Below are positions 8,620 to 16,949 of a stretch of 64,000 nucleotides of DNA, in pieces. The stretch is from Pseudomonas sp. ANT_J12 (lineage in GTDB: Bacteria; Pseudomonadota; Gammaproteobacteria; Pseudomonadales; Pseudomonadaceae). Every line of letters begins with the position of its first letter. Position 1 is the stretch's first letter. The stretch covers positions 62,001 through 126,000 of the forward strand of contig NZ_VOBN01000004.1 of assembly GCF_008370045.1 (NCBI RefSeq). Direction: 5' to 3'. A program made the translations under genes and the position numbers. Under the pieces are notes generated by a model. That model ran no database searches. It was given only the letters and a program-made list of their open reading frames with translations, and was not told where the DNA came from.

Positions 8620-8713
8620 CCGTGTCAGATCGGCGGCTGCCGTTTTCTTCCTTGAGTAAAAAGCCGCGCATCTTAACGTATTGCTGCAAGTGCGTGTCGC
8701 ACTAAAAGAAGGT

Positions 8714-8776
8714 GTTCGCCCAGTGTAATGGCCTGGCAATCCATGCACCGGTAAAGAGCCCTGACACTGGGCGAAC
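8714..8776. repeat. 13-bp perfect inverted repeat
   Basis: GTTCGCCCAGTGT at 8714-8726 is matched by its exact complement ACACTGGGCGAAC at 8764-8776, with 37 bases between. It lies in the 418-base gap between the VanW gene and a small minus-strand gene. No T-run follows, so it is not a typical terminator. It could be part of a small RNA or a decayed repeat end. Confidence 0.6.
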
Positions 8777-8907
8777 GAAAGGCATATTAATAGAAGTTGA
8801 TGAAGATGTCCGCATACACATACATGAAATTTTATGTATACAACTTGGGTGGATATTTATCGGATATCAAACTTACAAACACTAAACTCACCAACTGGAA
8901 CGTTACG

Positions 8908-8946
8908 CTGATTATTCTTATACAAGAGTCATACAAGAATAATCAG
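8908..8946. repeat. 12-bp AT-rich perfect dyad
   Basis: CTGATTATTCTT (8908-8919) and AAGAATAATCAG (8935-8946) form an exact dyad around a 15-base centre. It sits about 90 bases past the end of the minus-strand gene at 9038. It could act as a terminator-like hairpin for that gene or as a repressor-binding site for the VanW gene. Confidence 0.55.
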
Positions 8947-9037
8947 TTTATGTAGAGCTAATACTCAGCTCTGGTGCTGACGGTTCACTTTCAGTGAAAT
9001 CGGCGTAAGTGACAACAACGACGACCATTGCTGCAGA

Positions 9038-9205
9038 TCAGGGCGTGTTCGCCGTTTCTTGCGCGGTGGATTCGCCGCTGTCGGTGCCCTTGCTGTTTTC
9101 CTTGCGCTTGTTCGGGTCGGTGGGGCGCAGGGGGTCGTTGTCGCGCTCGGTTTCACCGGGTGGCCGGGGTTCGTCGGGGTGTTCGGATTCGGTAATGGGT
9201 TTCAT
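9038..9205 (-). CDS. Very small hydrophilic protein, unknown
   Basis: 55 codons from ATG 9205 to TGA 9038-9040. GAGGAG lies 5 bases before the start, partly overlapping the stop of the upstream gene, so the two are coupled. The product is rich in Pro, Glu, Asp, Thr and Asn (…PPGETERDNDPLRP…) and looks disordered. No domain. The strong ribosome site and the tight spacing to the upstream gene support a real gene. Confidence 0.6.
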   Translation of the reverse strand: MKPITESEHPDEPRPPGETERDNDPLRPTDPNKRKENSKGTDSGESTAQETANTP

Positions 9206-9214
9206 GGGGGCTCC

Positions 9215-9457
9215 TCAGGCTTCAGGGTCGTCGACTTCCCGGGCGACGTTGACGGCAGGCGAATCCTTGTGGGATTGCTCGGCCTTGGCTTTCAGGGTTT
9301 GCCATTGTTCGAGGTCGATGGCGCCCTGCCCCAGCAAGTCGTCGGCCACCCGCAGCAGGTCGCTGTAGTGGGCGTCGGGGGATTGCTGCCAGTAGGCCTT
9401 GTCGTCGAACAGACGTTGCCAAGTGGCAAGATCCGGGGGTTTGAGGTCGTCGCTCAT
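9215..9457 (-). CDS. Small acidic protein, unknown
   Basis: 80 residues from ATG 9457. The product is helical and acidic with many Trp, Leu and Gln (LATWQRLFDDKAYWQQ…), probably cytoplasmic. The longer frame up to 9613 runs into the previous gene and was rejected. It begins 62 bases after the end of the lipocalin-like gene, so it may be a distal member of that ABC-transporter operon, followed directly by the 55-residue gene. Family not recognised. Confidence 0.7.
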   Translation of the reverse strand: MSDDLKPPDLATWQRLFDDKAYWQQSPDAHYSDLLRVADDLLGQGAIDLEQWQTLKAKAEQSHKDSPAVNVAREVDDPEA

Positions 9458-9519
9458 GGCGGACTCCAGGGAACGGGCTTCATAACGTAGGAGGACGTCG
9501 TTGCGGCGAGAGTTCCGAT

Positions 9520-10575
9520 TCAATAACCGGTCATTTCCAGATACCCCTGCCCCGCATGACTGCCGCTCAAGCGCACCGGCCCTTCCCAATAAGGAATGCG
9601 CAAATCCATCCACGCATTCGGGTTCAATGCGCTGATGCTAATGTCGAGGTGTTTTCCGGGGATTTTTATCGACCAACGCACAGGCATGGATCGGCCGGCA
9701 ACCTTGGCGGTGTCCCCGGGTGTGAGGCTGATGTCGTCGCCCTGCAACAACTGCGTTTTCCCTTGGGCATCGATCCAGGTGCCCGTCAAAAAAGGCGCGC
9801 CGTCCTTTTGCCGCATGCGGTAGAGCATTACCTGTTCGCCGCTGTCCAGGTGCAGGGAAAACCAGTCCCAGCCAGTTTGATTGGCCGTGAGGGGTTGGCT
9901 GCTCCATTCGCGATCGAGCCATGCGGGGCCGCTGACGGTGTAGGTTTTGCCGTCGATCTCCAGTGAACCATTGGCCTGGAAAAACGGCTGGCTGTAGTAA
10001 TACGAGGCCTGGCCTTGCTCGGACTTTTGACTGAACCCCTGATCCCCTTGAAGCACCAGCGGACCGGTTGACGTCAGCCGCAGTTGATAGCTGAACCCCT
10101 TGTCCCGTGCGCTGAGTTGCAGATCGGTCATAGGACCGCTGAACTGCCAATCATCGATCCAGGCCTTGAACGGCGCCGCGTTCACACCCGCCTGGCCCAC
10201 GCCGCCCCGCGCATAGCGTTCGGCAGCGTGATGCACCGTGGCCGAAGTGACCGCCGCGTGACCGAGCCAGATCGTCGGGTTGCTCCAGCCCGCCACTTCG
10301 GGCGTAGCGTTCAAGGCGCTGCGAAACAACGTCCATTGCACGCCAAACTCGTTGCCTTGCGCGTCCTTGAGATTGGCGGTGACGTACCACCACTCGATAC
10401 GAAACCCATCATGCGGCCCATGATCCGCTGGAAAACTGAACACTCGTCCGGGCACCACCGGCGTAAACGCGGACGCCTCGCCGCCCATCCCGGCGAAGCC
10501 TTTTTCATCGGGTGCCGAGTTATCGCATCCGCTCAAGAGTGCCAAAACCAACCACAGCGCGGCCTTAATCCTCAT
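9520..10575 (-). CDS. Lipocalin-like (AttH/CrtC-type) lipoprotein
   Basis: 351 residues. The signal peptide ends in a lipobox LLSGC (Cys near residue 17), so it is a lipoprotein. The body has the AttH/carotenoid 1,2-hydratase-like double-lipocalin signature: PADHGPHDGFRIEWWYVTANL near residues 50-70 and PAWLDREWSSQPL near residues 215-230. In att-type operons this protein goes with a LolCDE-like ABC exporter, as here. The start ATG 10575 overlaps the permease stop by 11 bases. Hydrolase or hydratase activity is not shown; a role as substrate carrier or periplasmic partner is inferred from context. Confidence 0.85.
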   Translation of the reverse strand: MRIKAALWLVLALLSGCDNSAPDEKGFAGMGGEASAFTPVVPGRVFSFPADHGPHDGFRIEWWYVTANLKDAQGNEFGVQWTLFRSALNATPEVAGWSNPTIWLGHAAVTSATVHHAAERYARGGVGQAGVNAAPFKAWIDDWQFSGPMTDLQLSARDKGFSYQLRLTSTGPLVLQGDQGFSQKSEQGQASYYYSQPFFQANGSLEIDGKTYTVSGPAWLDREWSSQPLTANQTGWDWFSLHLDSGEQVMLYRMRQKDGAPFLTGTWIDAQGKTQLLQGDDISLTPGDTAKVAGRSMPVRWSIKIPGKHLDISISALNPNAWMDLRIPYWEGPVRLSGSHAGQGYLEMTGY

Positions 10576-13069
10576 GGGCAAACGTCCTCAGCAGGTCCGC
10601 CGGCCGGGTGCGGTACAAGGTGTACAACGGCCACGCCGACGCCAGCAGCGTGGCGAGCAACGCCAGCCCCATCAACTGCAACAGTTGCAGCGGGAATACC
10701 CGCAACGGCAGGCGCCAACCGAAGGCCTGGACGTTGATCACCGTGTCCAGGCACCAGGCCAGCGCAATGCCCAACGGCAGCGCCAGGACCAGCGTCAACA
10801 GCGCCAGCAGCCAGGTTTGCCCGAGGTTGAGCAGCATCAGTTGCCGTCGTGTGACGCCCAGCGCCCACAGCGGCGCGAGTTGGCCGAGACGGCTCTGGCT
10901 CTGGGTCAGCAGGCTGATGAACAGCGCGACGCCGGCCACGCCGAGGGTCAAGCTGTTGAGCGCGGCGGTGGCGGCGAAGGTGCGTTCGAACACTTGGGTC
11001 GACCAACCCTTGAGCCGCGCCTGATCGACGATGCGGTTGTCGTCCAGCGCGAAGCGGTTTTGCAGTGCAACAAGGAACGCCGGGGTCGCCGCCGGGTCGA
11101 TGCGCAGGTTAAAACGGTTCGGCGTGAGTTGCGGCCAGCCGCGCAGCAGGTGATTGACGTTGACCAGCACATGGCCCTTGGGATTGCCATAGTCGGCGTA
11201 GATCCCGACCACCCGCGGCGCCCACGAACCATTCGGCGTCGGGATCGTCAGGTGATCGCCCAACTGCACCTTCAGGCGCCGTGCCAGTTGTTCGCTGAGC
11301 ATCACCGTGTCGTCTTTGGTCAGGCGCTCCCACGGGTTGTCGCCCACCGCTTCCAGCAGCGGCCAGTGCTGGCGGTAGTTCGGGTGGTCGATCACGCCGT
11401 AGACGTCCGCCGGCCAACCTTGCAACTGGATCGACACTTGCCAGCTCGGCAACACGGCAGTGACTTGCGGTTGTTGTTTGAGCCAGGTGTGCAGCTCCCG
11501 GGCCTGGGCCGGGTTTTGCGGGTTGAGATAGAGCTCGGCGGTCAGGCGTTGTTCGAGCCAGTCACTGAAGGTCTGGCGGAACCCGGCGGTCATGCTGCCG
11601 GCACCGATGTTCGCCGCCAGCGCCAACAGCAGCGCCATCAGCGCCAGGCTCAGGGCCGGCAGTTGCTGGCGGCAATCGGCGAGAAACCATTGGCCGAGCA
11701 CCGTACGACTGCGATGCAGCACCAGGTTGAGCACGGCGTTGAGCAACACCGGCAATGCCAGTGCTGCGCCGAGTAACAACACGGCCATCAGCACAAAACC
11801 GCTGGCCAGGCTGTCTCCCCAGATCAACGCCAGCAGCGCGATCACCGCCGCCAATGCGGCGACCCAACCCTGGCGCCGCAACCACCGCGCATGAGCCTGA
11901 TGCCAAGCTTGCGGATTGGCCAGCGCCAGCAACGGCAAACGCGCCGCGCGCAACAGGCTGTTGGCGCCCGCCAGTAACGCGCCGAGCAAACTCAGGCCGA
12001 CGCCGCTGAGCCACCACCACGGACTCAAGCTCAACTGCCCCGCCACCTCGGCGCCGTACAACCCGCGCAGGCTGGCGGCGACGTCCGGCAACAGCACACT
12101 CGCCAGCAGATAACCGCTGGCGACGCCGGCGATGCCACCGATCAGCGCCAACCCACCCAACTCGACAGCGAGGCAGCCGATCAACATCCGCGCACTGACC
12201 CCACAGGCGCGCAGGGTCCGGAGCAACCCCCGGCGTTGTTCCAGTGCCAGGCCGATCGCCGCATGCACGATAAACAGGCCGACCACGAAGGACAGAAAAC
12301 CCAGGGCATCGAGGTTCAGGTGAAAGCTTTCGGTCAGGCGCGCGAGATTGTTTTCTTCGCCGCTGGTCTTGAGCTGGAGCTGGCCTTTGAATTGATCGGG
12401 TAAGGTCGCGGAAAAATCCTTGGGCAACAACAGGCGCGACAGTTGATCCGGCTGGCCGAGGATTCGCTGGGCGAAGCCGATGTCCACCAGCAACACACCC
12501 GGTGCCATGTCCGGCTGGGCATGCAGCGGCGGCAAGGTCTGCCCGCTTTCGGCAACCGGTGATTCACCTTCATGCAACCCCAAAGCCTGCAAGGTCTGCG
12601 GGGCAATCCAGGTACGGCCCGGCGGGCTGAAGAACTCGACAATGCGTTCCATCCCCAGCGCCTGCCCTGCCACCGCCGAACCGGCGGGCAACGACACCGG
12701 TTCGATGCCCATCAGTTGCAAGCGTTGATCATCGTGGCCCTTGAGTGTCAGCCGGCCTTGCAGCACCGGCGATACCGGCCAGCCCGCCCGCCGCAAGTCG
12801 ACAAACAGTTGCTGAGAGAACACGCCGCCACTGGGCGCACTGAGGCTGGCCTGGGGTTCGCCGCCGATCAACTGACTGGCCTTGGCATAACTTTCCCGCG
12901 CCTGACTGTTCAGCGCCTGCACCCCCGTCAGCAAACTGGTGGCCAGCCACAACCCGGTCAGCACACTGAAAAACTGCACCGGATGCTGACGCCAATGGCT
13001 CAACAGCGCGCGCAAGGTTTCGCGAAAGACCCGCACCTCAGCGCACGTCCGCTTCAGCCAGACGACCAT
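10565..13069 (-). CDS. FtsX-like ABC transporter permease
   Basis: 834 residues with the double-FtsX layout of large MacB/LolE/YbbP-type permeases. There is an N-terminal helix, a periplasmic domain of about 200 residues, a first three-helix FtsX domain (about 240-370), extra central helices (about 390-470), a second periplasmic domain (about 480-690) and a final three-helix domain. Its ATPase is the gene upstream, overlapping by 32 bases if ATG 13069 is the start; GTG 13036, just past the ATPase stop, is an alternative. The likely job is moving lipid or lipoprotein substrate from the inner membrane together with the lipocalin-like lipoprotein encoded next. Confidence 0.85.
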   Translation of the reverse strand: MVVWLKRTCAEVRVFRETLRALLSHWRQHPVQFFSVLTGLWLATSLLTGVQALNSQARESYAKASQLIGGEPQASLSAPSGGVFSQQLFVDLRRAGWPVSPVLQGRLTLKGHDDQRLQLMGIEPVSLPAGSAVAGQALGMERIVEFFSPPGRTWIAPQTLQALGLHEGESPVAESGQTLPPLHAQPDMAPGVLLVDIGFAQRILGQPDQLSRLLLPKDFSATLPDQFKGQLQLKTSGEENNLARLTESFHLNLDALGFLSFVVGLFIVHAAIGLALEQRRGLLRTLRACGVSARMLIGCLAVELGGLALIGGIAGVASGYLLASVLLPDVAASLRGLYGAEVAGQLSLSPWWWLSGVGLSLLGALLAGANSLLRAARLPLLALANPQAWHQAHARWLRRQGWVAALAAVIALLALIWGDSLASGFVLMAVLLLGAALALPVLLNAVLNLVLHRSRTVLGQWFLADCRQQLPALSLALMALLLALAANIGAGSMTAGFRQTFSDWLEQRLTAELYLNPQNPAQARELHTWLKQQPQVTAVLPSWQVSIQLQGWPADVYGVIDHPNYRQHWPLLEAVGDNPWERLTKDDTVMLSEQLARRLKVQLGDHLTIPTPNGSWAPRVVGIYADYGNPKGHVLVNVNHLLRGWPQLTPNRFNLRIDPAATPAFLVALQNRFALDDNRIVDQARLKGWSTQVFERTFAATAALNSLTLGVAGVALFISLLTQSQSRLGQLAPLWALGVTRRQLMLLNLGQTWLLALLTLVLALPLGIALAWCLDTVINVQAFGWRLPLRVFPLQLLQLMGLALLATLLASAWPLYTLYRTRPADLLRTFAHED

Positions 13070-13706
13070 GATGCAGCACCACTTTCTCCGCCAGCCGCGC
13101 CGCCACCCGTGGACTGTGGGTGACCATCAATAACGTCGTGGGCGTGTCGTCGAGCAGCTCCAGCAACAAGTTCAACACCTCATCGCTGGTGGCTTCGTCG
13201 AGGCTGCCGGTGGGTTCATCCGCCAGCAGCAGTTTCGGTTGCGAAGCCAACGCCCGGCCGAGAGCAACCCGCTGCTGCTGGCCGCCGGACAACTGCTCCG
13301 GGTAACGCTTGAGCAAATCACTCAAGCCCAGGCGCCGCACCAGATGCGCCTGCCAACGCGCATCGTGGCGCCCGGCGAGGCGCGCCTGGAACGCCAGGTT
13401 GTCCTCCACCCGCAAGCTGCCGATCAGGTTGAACTGCTGGAACACCAGGCCGATTTCCGTGCGCCGCCAGTTTGCCAACTGCCCTTCGTTCATCTGCTCC
13501 AACCAGTGCTCGCCGCTGCGGATGCTGCCGTTGTCGACCTTGTCCAGCCCGGCGATCAGGTGCAGCAAGGTGCTTTTGCCACTGCCTGACTCGCCCATCA
13601 GCGCCAGGCTGCTGCCGGGTTTGAGGGTGAGGTCGATGCCTTGCAGCACCGGCAATGGACCTTGGGGGGTGGCGTAGCTTTTGAAAACACCGTGGACAGA
13701 CAGCAT
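13038..13706 (-). CDS. LolD/MacB-type ABC transporter ATPase
   Basis: 222 residues from ATG 13706 (MLSVHGVFKSY…), chosen because homologs begin close to here; an extension to 13754 is unlikely. It has Walker A GESGSGKST near residue 40, Q-loop VFQQFNL near 90, signature LSGGQQQR near 137, Walker B LLLADEP near 160 and the switch His in VTHS near 193. It is the first gene of the operon with the FtsX-like permease and the lipocalin-like lipoprotein, and drives that exporter. Confidence 0.92.
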   Translation of the reverse strand: MLSVHGVFKSYATPQGPLPVLQGIDLTLKPGSSLALMGESGSGKSTLLHLIAGLDKVDNGSIRSGEHWLEQMNEGQLANWRRTEIGLVFQQFNLIGSLRVEDNLAFQARLAGRHDARWQAHLVRRLGLSDLLKRYPEQLSGGQQQRVALGRALASQPKLLLADEPTGSLDEATSDEVLNLLLELLDDTPTTLLMVTHSPRVAARLAEKVVLHHGRLAEADVR

Positions 13707-13891
13707 GGGCAGACCCGATTGATAAGCGTGGAGCCAAGGATAGCGGACGGGCATCTGCCCATGGACGACCTGTTAGTTCTTACAGTAGCGGTCACTCAGG
13801 CGCAGGTATCTAATAACGTCACACAAGGAGCGTTTGATACCGGGATGTTAAACGCATTGCACGTTGGTGTTGCAGGATAGGTGCCTGGATC

Positions 13892-14842
13892 ATGAAGACG
13901 TCTGTACACAGTCCGCAAAAGACCGACGCGAGAACGGTCGGCAAACACCGACGCAGGTCGACCATCCACGGGGTCATCGAAGTCGGTCGTGAACCCAACA
14001 GCCTGGCGCTGGCGCCCCTCGGTTCAGAGGCCTGGGTCTGTAACACCCAGGACTGCACGCTCTCGGTGATCGACACCGAAGCCTTGCGCGTGAGCGCCGT
14101 CTTACCGCTGCCCATCCGGCCCCAGGCCATCGCCTTCGACCCCACTGGCACCCGGGCCTATGTCACCGGGCTGGGCAAACCGTTGGTGGTGGTCGTTGAC
14201 GTTCCGGCACGCAGGATCATCGGCCAAATCGCCGCCAGCGAAGGCCATGCAATCGCAATTGATGCCGAGGGCGAGCGCGTTTACATCAACGCCAACAGCC
14301 ATGCCAGGGGCCAGATCTGTGTCATTGACGCCGTAGCCGGCAGATTGCTTGAGCGTATCGACACCGGTCCGTTTGCCAGCGCCGCCGTTCTCGGTCCTGA
14401 CCGGCGCCTGTTCTTCTGCGACTACCTCCATCACGAGCTGAAGACAATGGATACGGCGACTGGCGAGATCACCACCGTCCTGTCATTGCCCGAGCCCTTC
14501 GAAGAGTTCGCCATCAGCCCGGCGGGTGACTTTGGGTACGCGCCCTATCGGACGGCCGACCGTGTCGTGGCGAAGATTGCTCTGTCGAGCTACGCCCTGG
14601 TGGACCTGTTGCCCGCCCCGCCCCTGCCCCACGGTTTCACCTTCAGCCCGGTCGGAGGCCTCGCGTGCTGTTGCAGCGCGGCTGTGCGCAGTGTCTCGAT
14701 TATCGACACCCGGACCTGGCAGGTCGTCAGCCAGTTCCAGGCCGGTGAGTATCCACAGAGCCCGGTGTTCAGTGCCGATGCAAAACGCCTGTACCTCTGC
14801 GATTCAACCGGGAACGCCGTTTGCGTGATGGCGCTGGATTGA
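13892..14842 (+). CDS. YVTN/YncE-type beta-propeller protein
   Basis: 316 residues built from repeated blades of the YncE/YVTN kind: GREPNSLALAPLGSEAWVCN, IRPQAIAFDPTGTRAYVT, GHAIAIDAEGERVYIN, FEEFAISPAGDFGYA and QSPVFSADAKRLYLCD, each about 40 residues apart. No signal peptide is visible, unusual for a family that is often periplasmic. Cys-rich spots (GLACCCSAA) are unexplained. It is preceded by about 185 bases of non-coding DNA with a divergent ABC operon. Ligand unknown. Confidence 0.8.
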   Translation: MKTSVHSPQKTDARTVGKHRRRSTIHGVIEVGREPNSLALAPLGSEAWVCNTQDCTLSVIDTEALRVSAVLPLPIRPQAIAFDPTGTRAYVTGLGKPLVVVVDVPARRIIGQIAASEGHAIAIDAEGERVYINANSHARGQICVIDAVAGRLLERIDTGPFASAAVLGPDRRLFFCDYLHHELKTMDTATGEITTVLSLPEPFEEFAISPAGDFGYAPYRTADRVVAKIALSSYALVDLLPAPPLPHGFTFSPVGGLACCCSAAVRSVSIIDTRTWQVVSQFQAGEYPQSPVFSADAKRLYLCDSTGNAVCVMALD

Positions 14843-14862
14843 AGGGCGGGCGGGTCAACACC

Positions 14863-16560
14863 TCACTGCCCCACCGCCACACTCGTCGCCGCCTGCGCCG
14901 GCGTGACAATCGTCTTCAGATCGATATGTTTCCATTCCGGCTTGGCCCCCAACCGCGCGTTGAACCGGTAGTTGAAGGTGAACTCGTCCGCCGTCGCCAC
15001 GCTCAGCGGCTTGCCATACTCCGCTTCAACCCCCGCCAGGTCATACCCCATCAACTGCAACAGCGTCGGGAAGATGTTGTAGTGACTCGACCGATCCTTG
15101 TTGCCGGCCAATTGCGCCGACCAGTCCAGGGTCTTCAACCCGCTGCCCTGAATCACCACCAACGGCACCAACCCTTCCTCCTCCACCGGGTCGCCGCCGC
15201 AGTGGGTATTGAGCCCCGGGTTGCCGCGTTCATGCAGATCCTGGCCATGGTCCGAGGTGTAGATCAGCGTGGCATGGCTCAAATCCGCCTGGGCGAACAC
15301 CCGTGAGAAAAACTCCCCGACGTTCCACAGCAGCGTGTTCTTGTAGGCGTTGCGGTACAGCACCCAGTCGTCCGGCTGGCCATTGAAGCCATCGCGCTTG
15401 CCGGTGTCCGCCACTTCGACAAACTGCCCGCGGGGCAAGGTCGGGCGGTAGGCCATGAAGGCGTCGGGGTATTTGTCGTGCACCGGGAAATGCGCGCCGA
15501 CCTTGTTGATCACCACCAGTTGCGGCTGGTCGTCATTGAGCAGCTCGATCAGCTTCGCCGCCGCCGCCATGTCGCGGTCGCGCACGCTGGTCTGGTCGAA
15601 TTGCACGAACGCGTCGATGTCTTTTTTCTCGGCGTCGTTCATCAGGTTCTGCAGGTTGCCGCCGGTGCGCTGGGCGTCAATGTAGACGGTGCGCAGCCCG
15701 GCCTTTTTCGCGTACTGCCAGATCGACGGCAGCGTGGTGTTGATACGCATGTAGTCGGCGCGGGTGCCGCCGTAGCGCAGGGTGACGTTGGTGTCGGCGC
15801 TGCAATTGGCAATGGAGACGGCATAGCCATAGTTGAAGATGTCGACGCCGGGGCGGGTTTCCTTAAGGTTGCTGTGCACGCCGAACGGCGCGTTGATGTC
15901 CAGGTAGTTGCCGGAAATGCTCTCGTCGATGATCAATACGATGTCGTGGCCTACCGGTTGATCGTTGCGCCCCAGTTTCACCGGTTCCCGTGGGCCGACG
16001 GTGTTGTGCAGGGCTTCATAGGTGAACAGGTTCAGGTAGGCCAGCGGCGTGTACATGACCGGCAGGCCCCGGGCGCCCTCGCCGGCCCGCACAAACAGCA
16101 CCGCACTGAGCAGCAACACCCCCAGCACCGGCGCCGCCGCCAGCAATGCCCCCGGCAGCGGCATCCGCCGACGGGGCTTGAGGCCGATGCCGAACAGCAG
16201 CAACAGGCCACTGAGCAGGCCGCTGATCAGCGGATCGCGGTACTGGTACGCCGCTTCCTGAATGAAACCGCCGGAATACACCAACGACACAAAACTGCTG
16301 TAAGTCAGGTAATCAGCGGTCACTTTCGTATAAACGTCAAAGAACACGGCCGACACAAACAGCGTTAAAGCGAATAGATGCCTGATGAGCGTCTGGCGGA
16401 TGTACGCGGTCATGAACAGCGCCACCGTCAGCGCCACAAACATTGCGCAAAATAACAACAACGCAATACCGATGCCCATGGCGTTCAGGCGTTCAAGGTA
16501 ATAGTCATAACTCTTGAATAAATAGAGAACTAACAGCAGTTCTTTTAAATATCGAATCAT
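14863..16560 (-). CDS. Membrane phosphoethanolamine transferase-like sulfatase family protein
   Basis: 565 residues from ATG 16560; a longer frame to 16674 exists but its start is less family-like. Five hydrophobic segments occupy about residues 1-180. The periplasmic alkaline-phosphatase-like domain has the metal and nucleophile region VLIIDESISGNYLD (near 210), NVTLRYGGTR with the catalytic Thr, a VGAHFP element, TSDHGQDL (near 465) and NTHCGGDP. This pattern belongs to the EptA/OpgE/CptA group, which transfers phosphoethanolamine to lipid A, glucans or other envelope glycans. The acceptor here is unknown. It is transcribed away from the exopolysaccharide operon. Confidence 0.8.
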   Translation of the reverse strand: MIRYLKELLLVLYLFKSYDYYLERLNAMGIGIALLLFCAMFVALTVALFMTAYIRQTLIRHLFALTLFVSAVFFDVYTKVTADYLTYSSFVSLVYSGGFIQEAAYQYRDPLISGLLSGLLLLFGIGLKPRRRMPLPGALLAAAPVLGVLLLSAVLFVRAGEGARGLPVMYTPLAYLNLFTYEALHNTVGPREPVKLGRNDQPVGHDIVLIIDESISGNYLDINAPFGVHSNLKETRPGVDIFNYGYAVSIANCSADTNVTLRYGGTRADYMRINTTLPSIWQYAKKAGLRTVYIDAQRTGGNLQNLMNDAEKKDIDAFVQFDQTSVRDRDMAAAAKLIELLNDDQPQLVVINKVGAHFPVHDKYPDAFMAYRPTLPRGQFVEVADTGKRDGFNGQPDDWVLYRNAYKNTLLWNVGEFFSRVFAQADLSHATLIYTSDHGQDLHERGNPGLNTHCGGDPVEEEGLVPLVVIQGSGLKTLDWSAQLAGNKDRSSHYNIFPTLLQLMGYDLAGVEAEYGKPLSVATADEFTFNYRFNARLGAKPEWKHIDLKTIVTPAQAATSVAVGQ

Positions 16561-16949
16561 AGTATTTACGCTGCTCGTCGTAGGCATCTGGCCAATAGAT
16601 TGTCGGCCATTTTTTGACACTAGCACCGGGCCATCAAACCGCAAGAAATGCCCGACTTTTTCGAAAAGCGTCAAAAAAACGTTGACTCAAATCTGACACA
16701 CTCAAGGCGCTACAGCCCTTGTAATTCAAGCGTTTCGACCGTTTATCGTTTTCTTCGACATGTGAAAAACCCGTCAAAACCGCGGCAAATCCAGATACAG
16801 CAAGCACTTGATGGCCAATCGCCCCCAAAAATGGGGCTGTTCTAGCAAAGCAACATGTCATTTTGCTGACACGTTTTGCCGCGGCTGGGCTATACCCCTT
16901 TTGACAGTCTAATTCCTGATCTTTCCACCGTCTTACGAGGCACGCCAAT
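16561..16949 (+). promoter_or_regulatory. Divergent control region between the sulfatase gene and the exopolysaccharide operon
   Basis: 389 bases without a gene. An AGCAAA..TTTGCT dyad (16844-16867) and a CCCC..GGGG hairpin (about 16822-16836) lie 80-130 bases before ugd. A TTGACA hexamer at about 16901-16906 lacks an obvious -10 partner. The 14-mer CTGGGCTATACCCC (16885-16898) recurs inverted upstream of mnxS1, but one such match is expected by chance in this window. No riboswitch or terminator was recognised. Confidence 0.4.

Noticed and set aside
16885..16898. 14-mer CTGGGCTATACCCC, inverted copy near mnxS1 (46650-46663)
   Set aside because: With about four billion position pairs in a 64-kb window, about 15 such 14-mer matches are expected by chance.
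16901..16906. TTGACA as the -35 of a sigma70 promoter for ugd
   Set aside because: No TATAAT-like hexamer at 16-18 bases distance; not listed as a promoter by itself.
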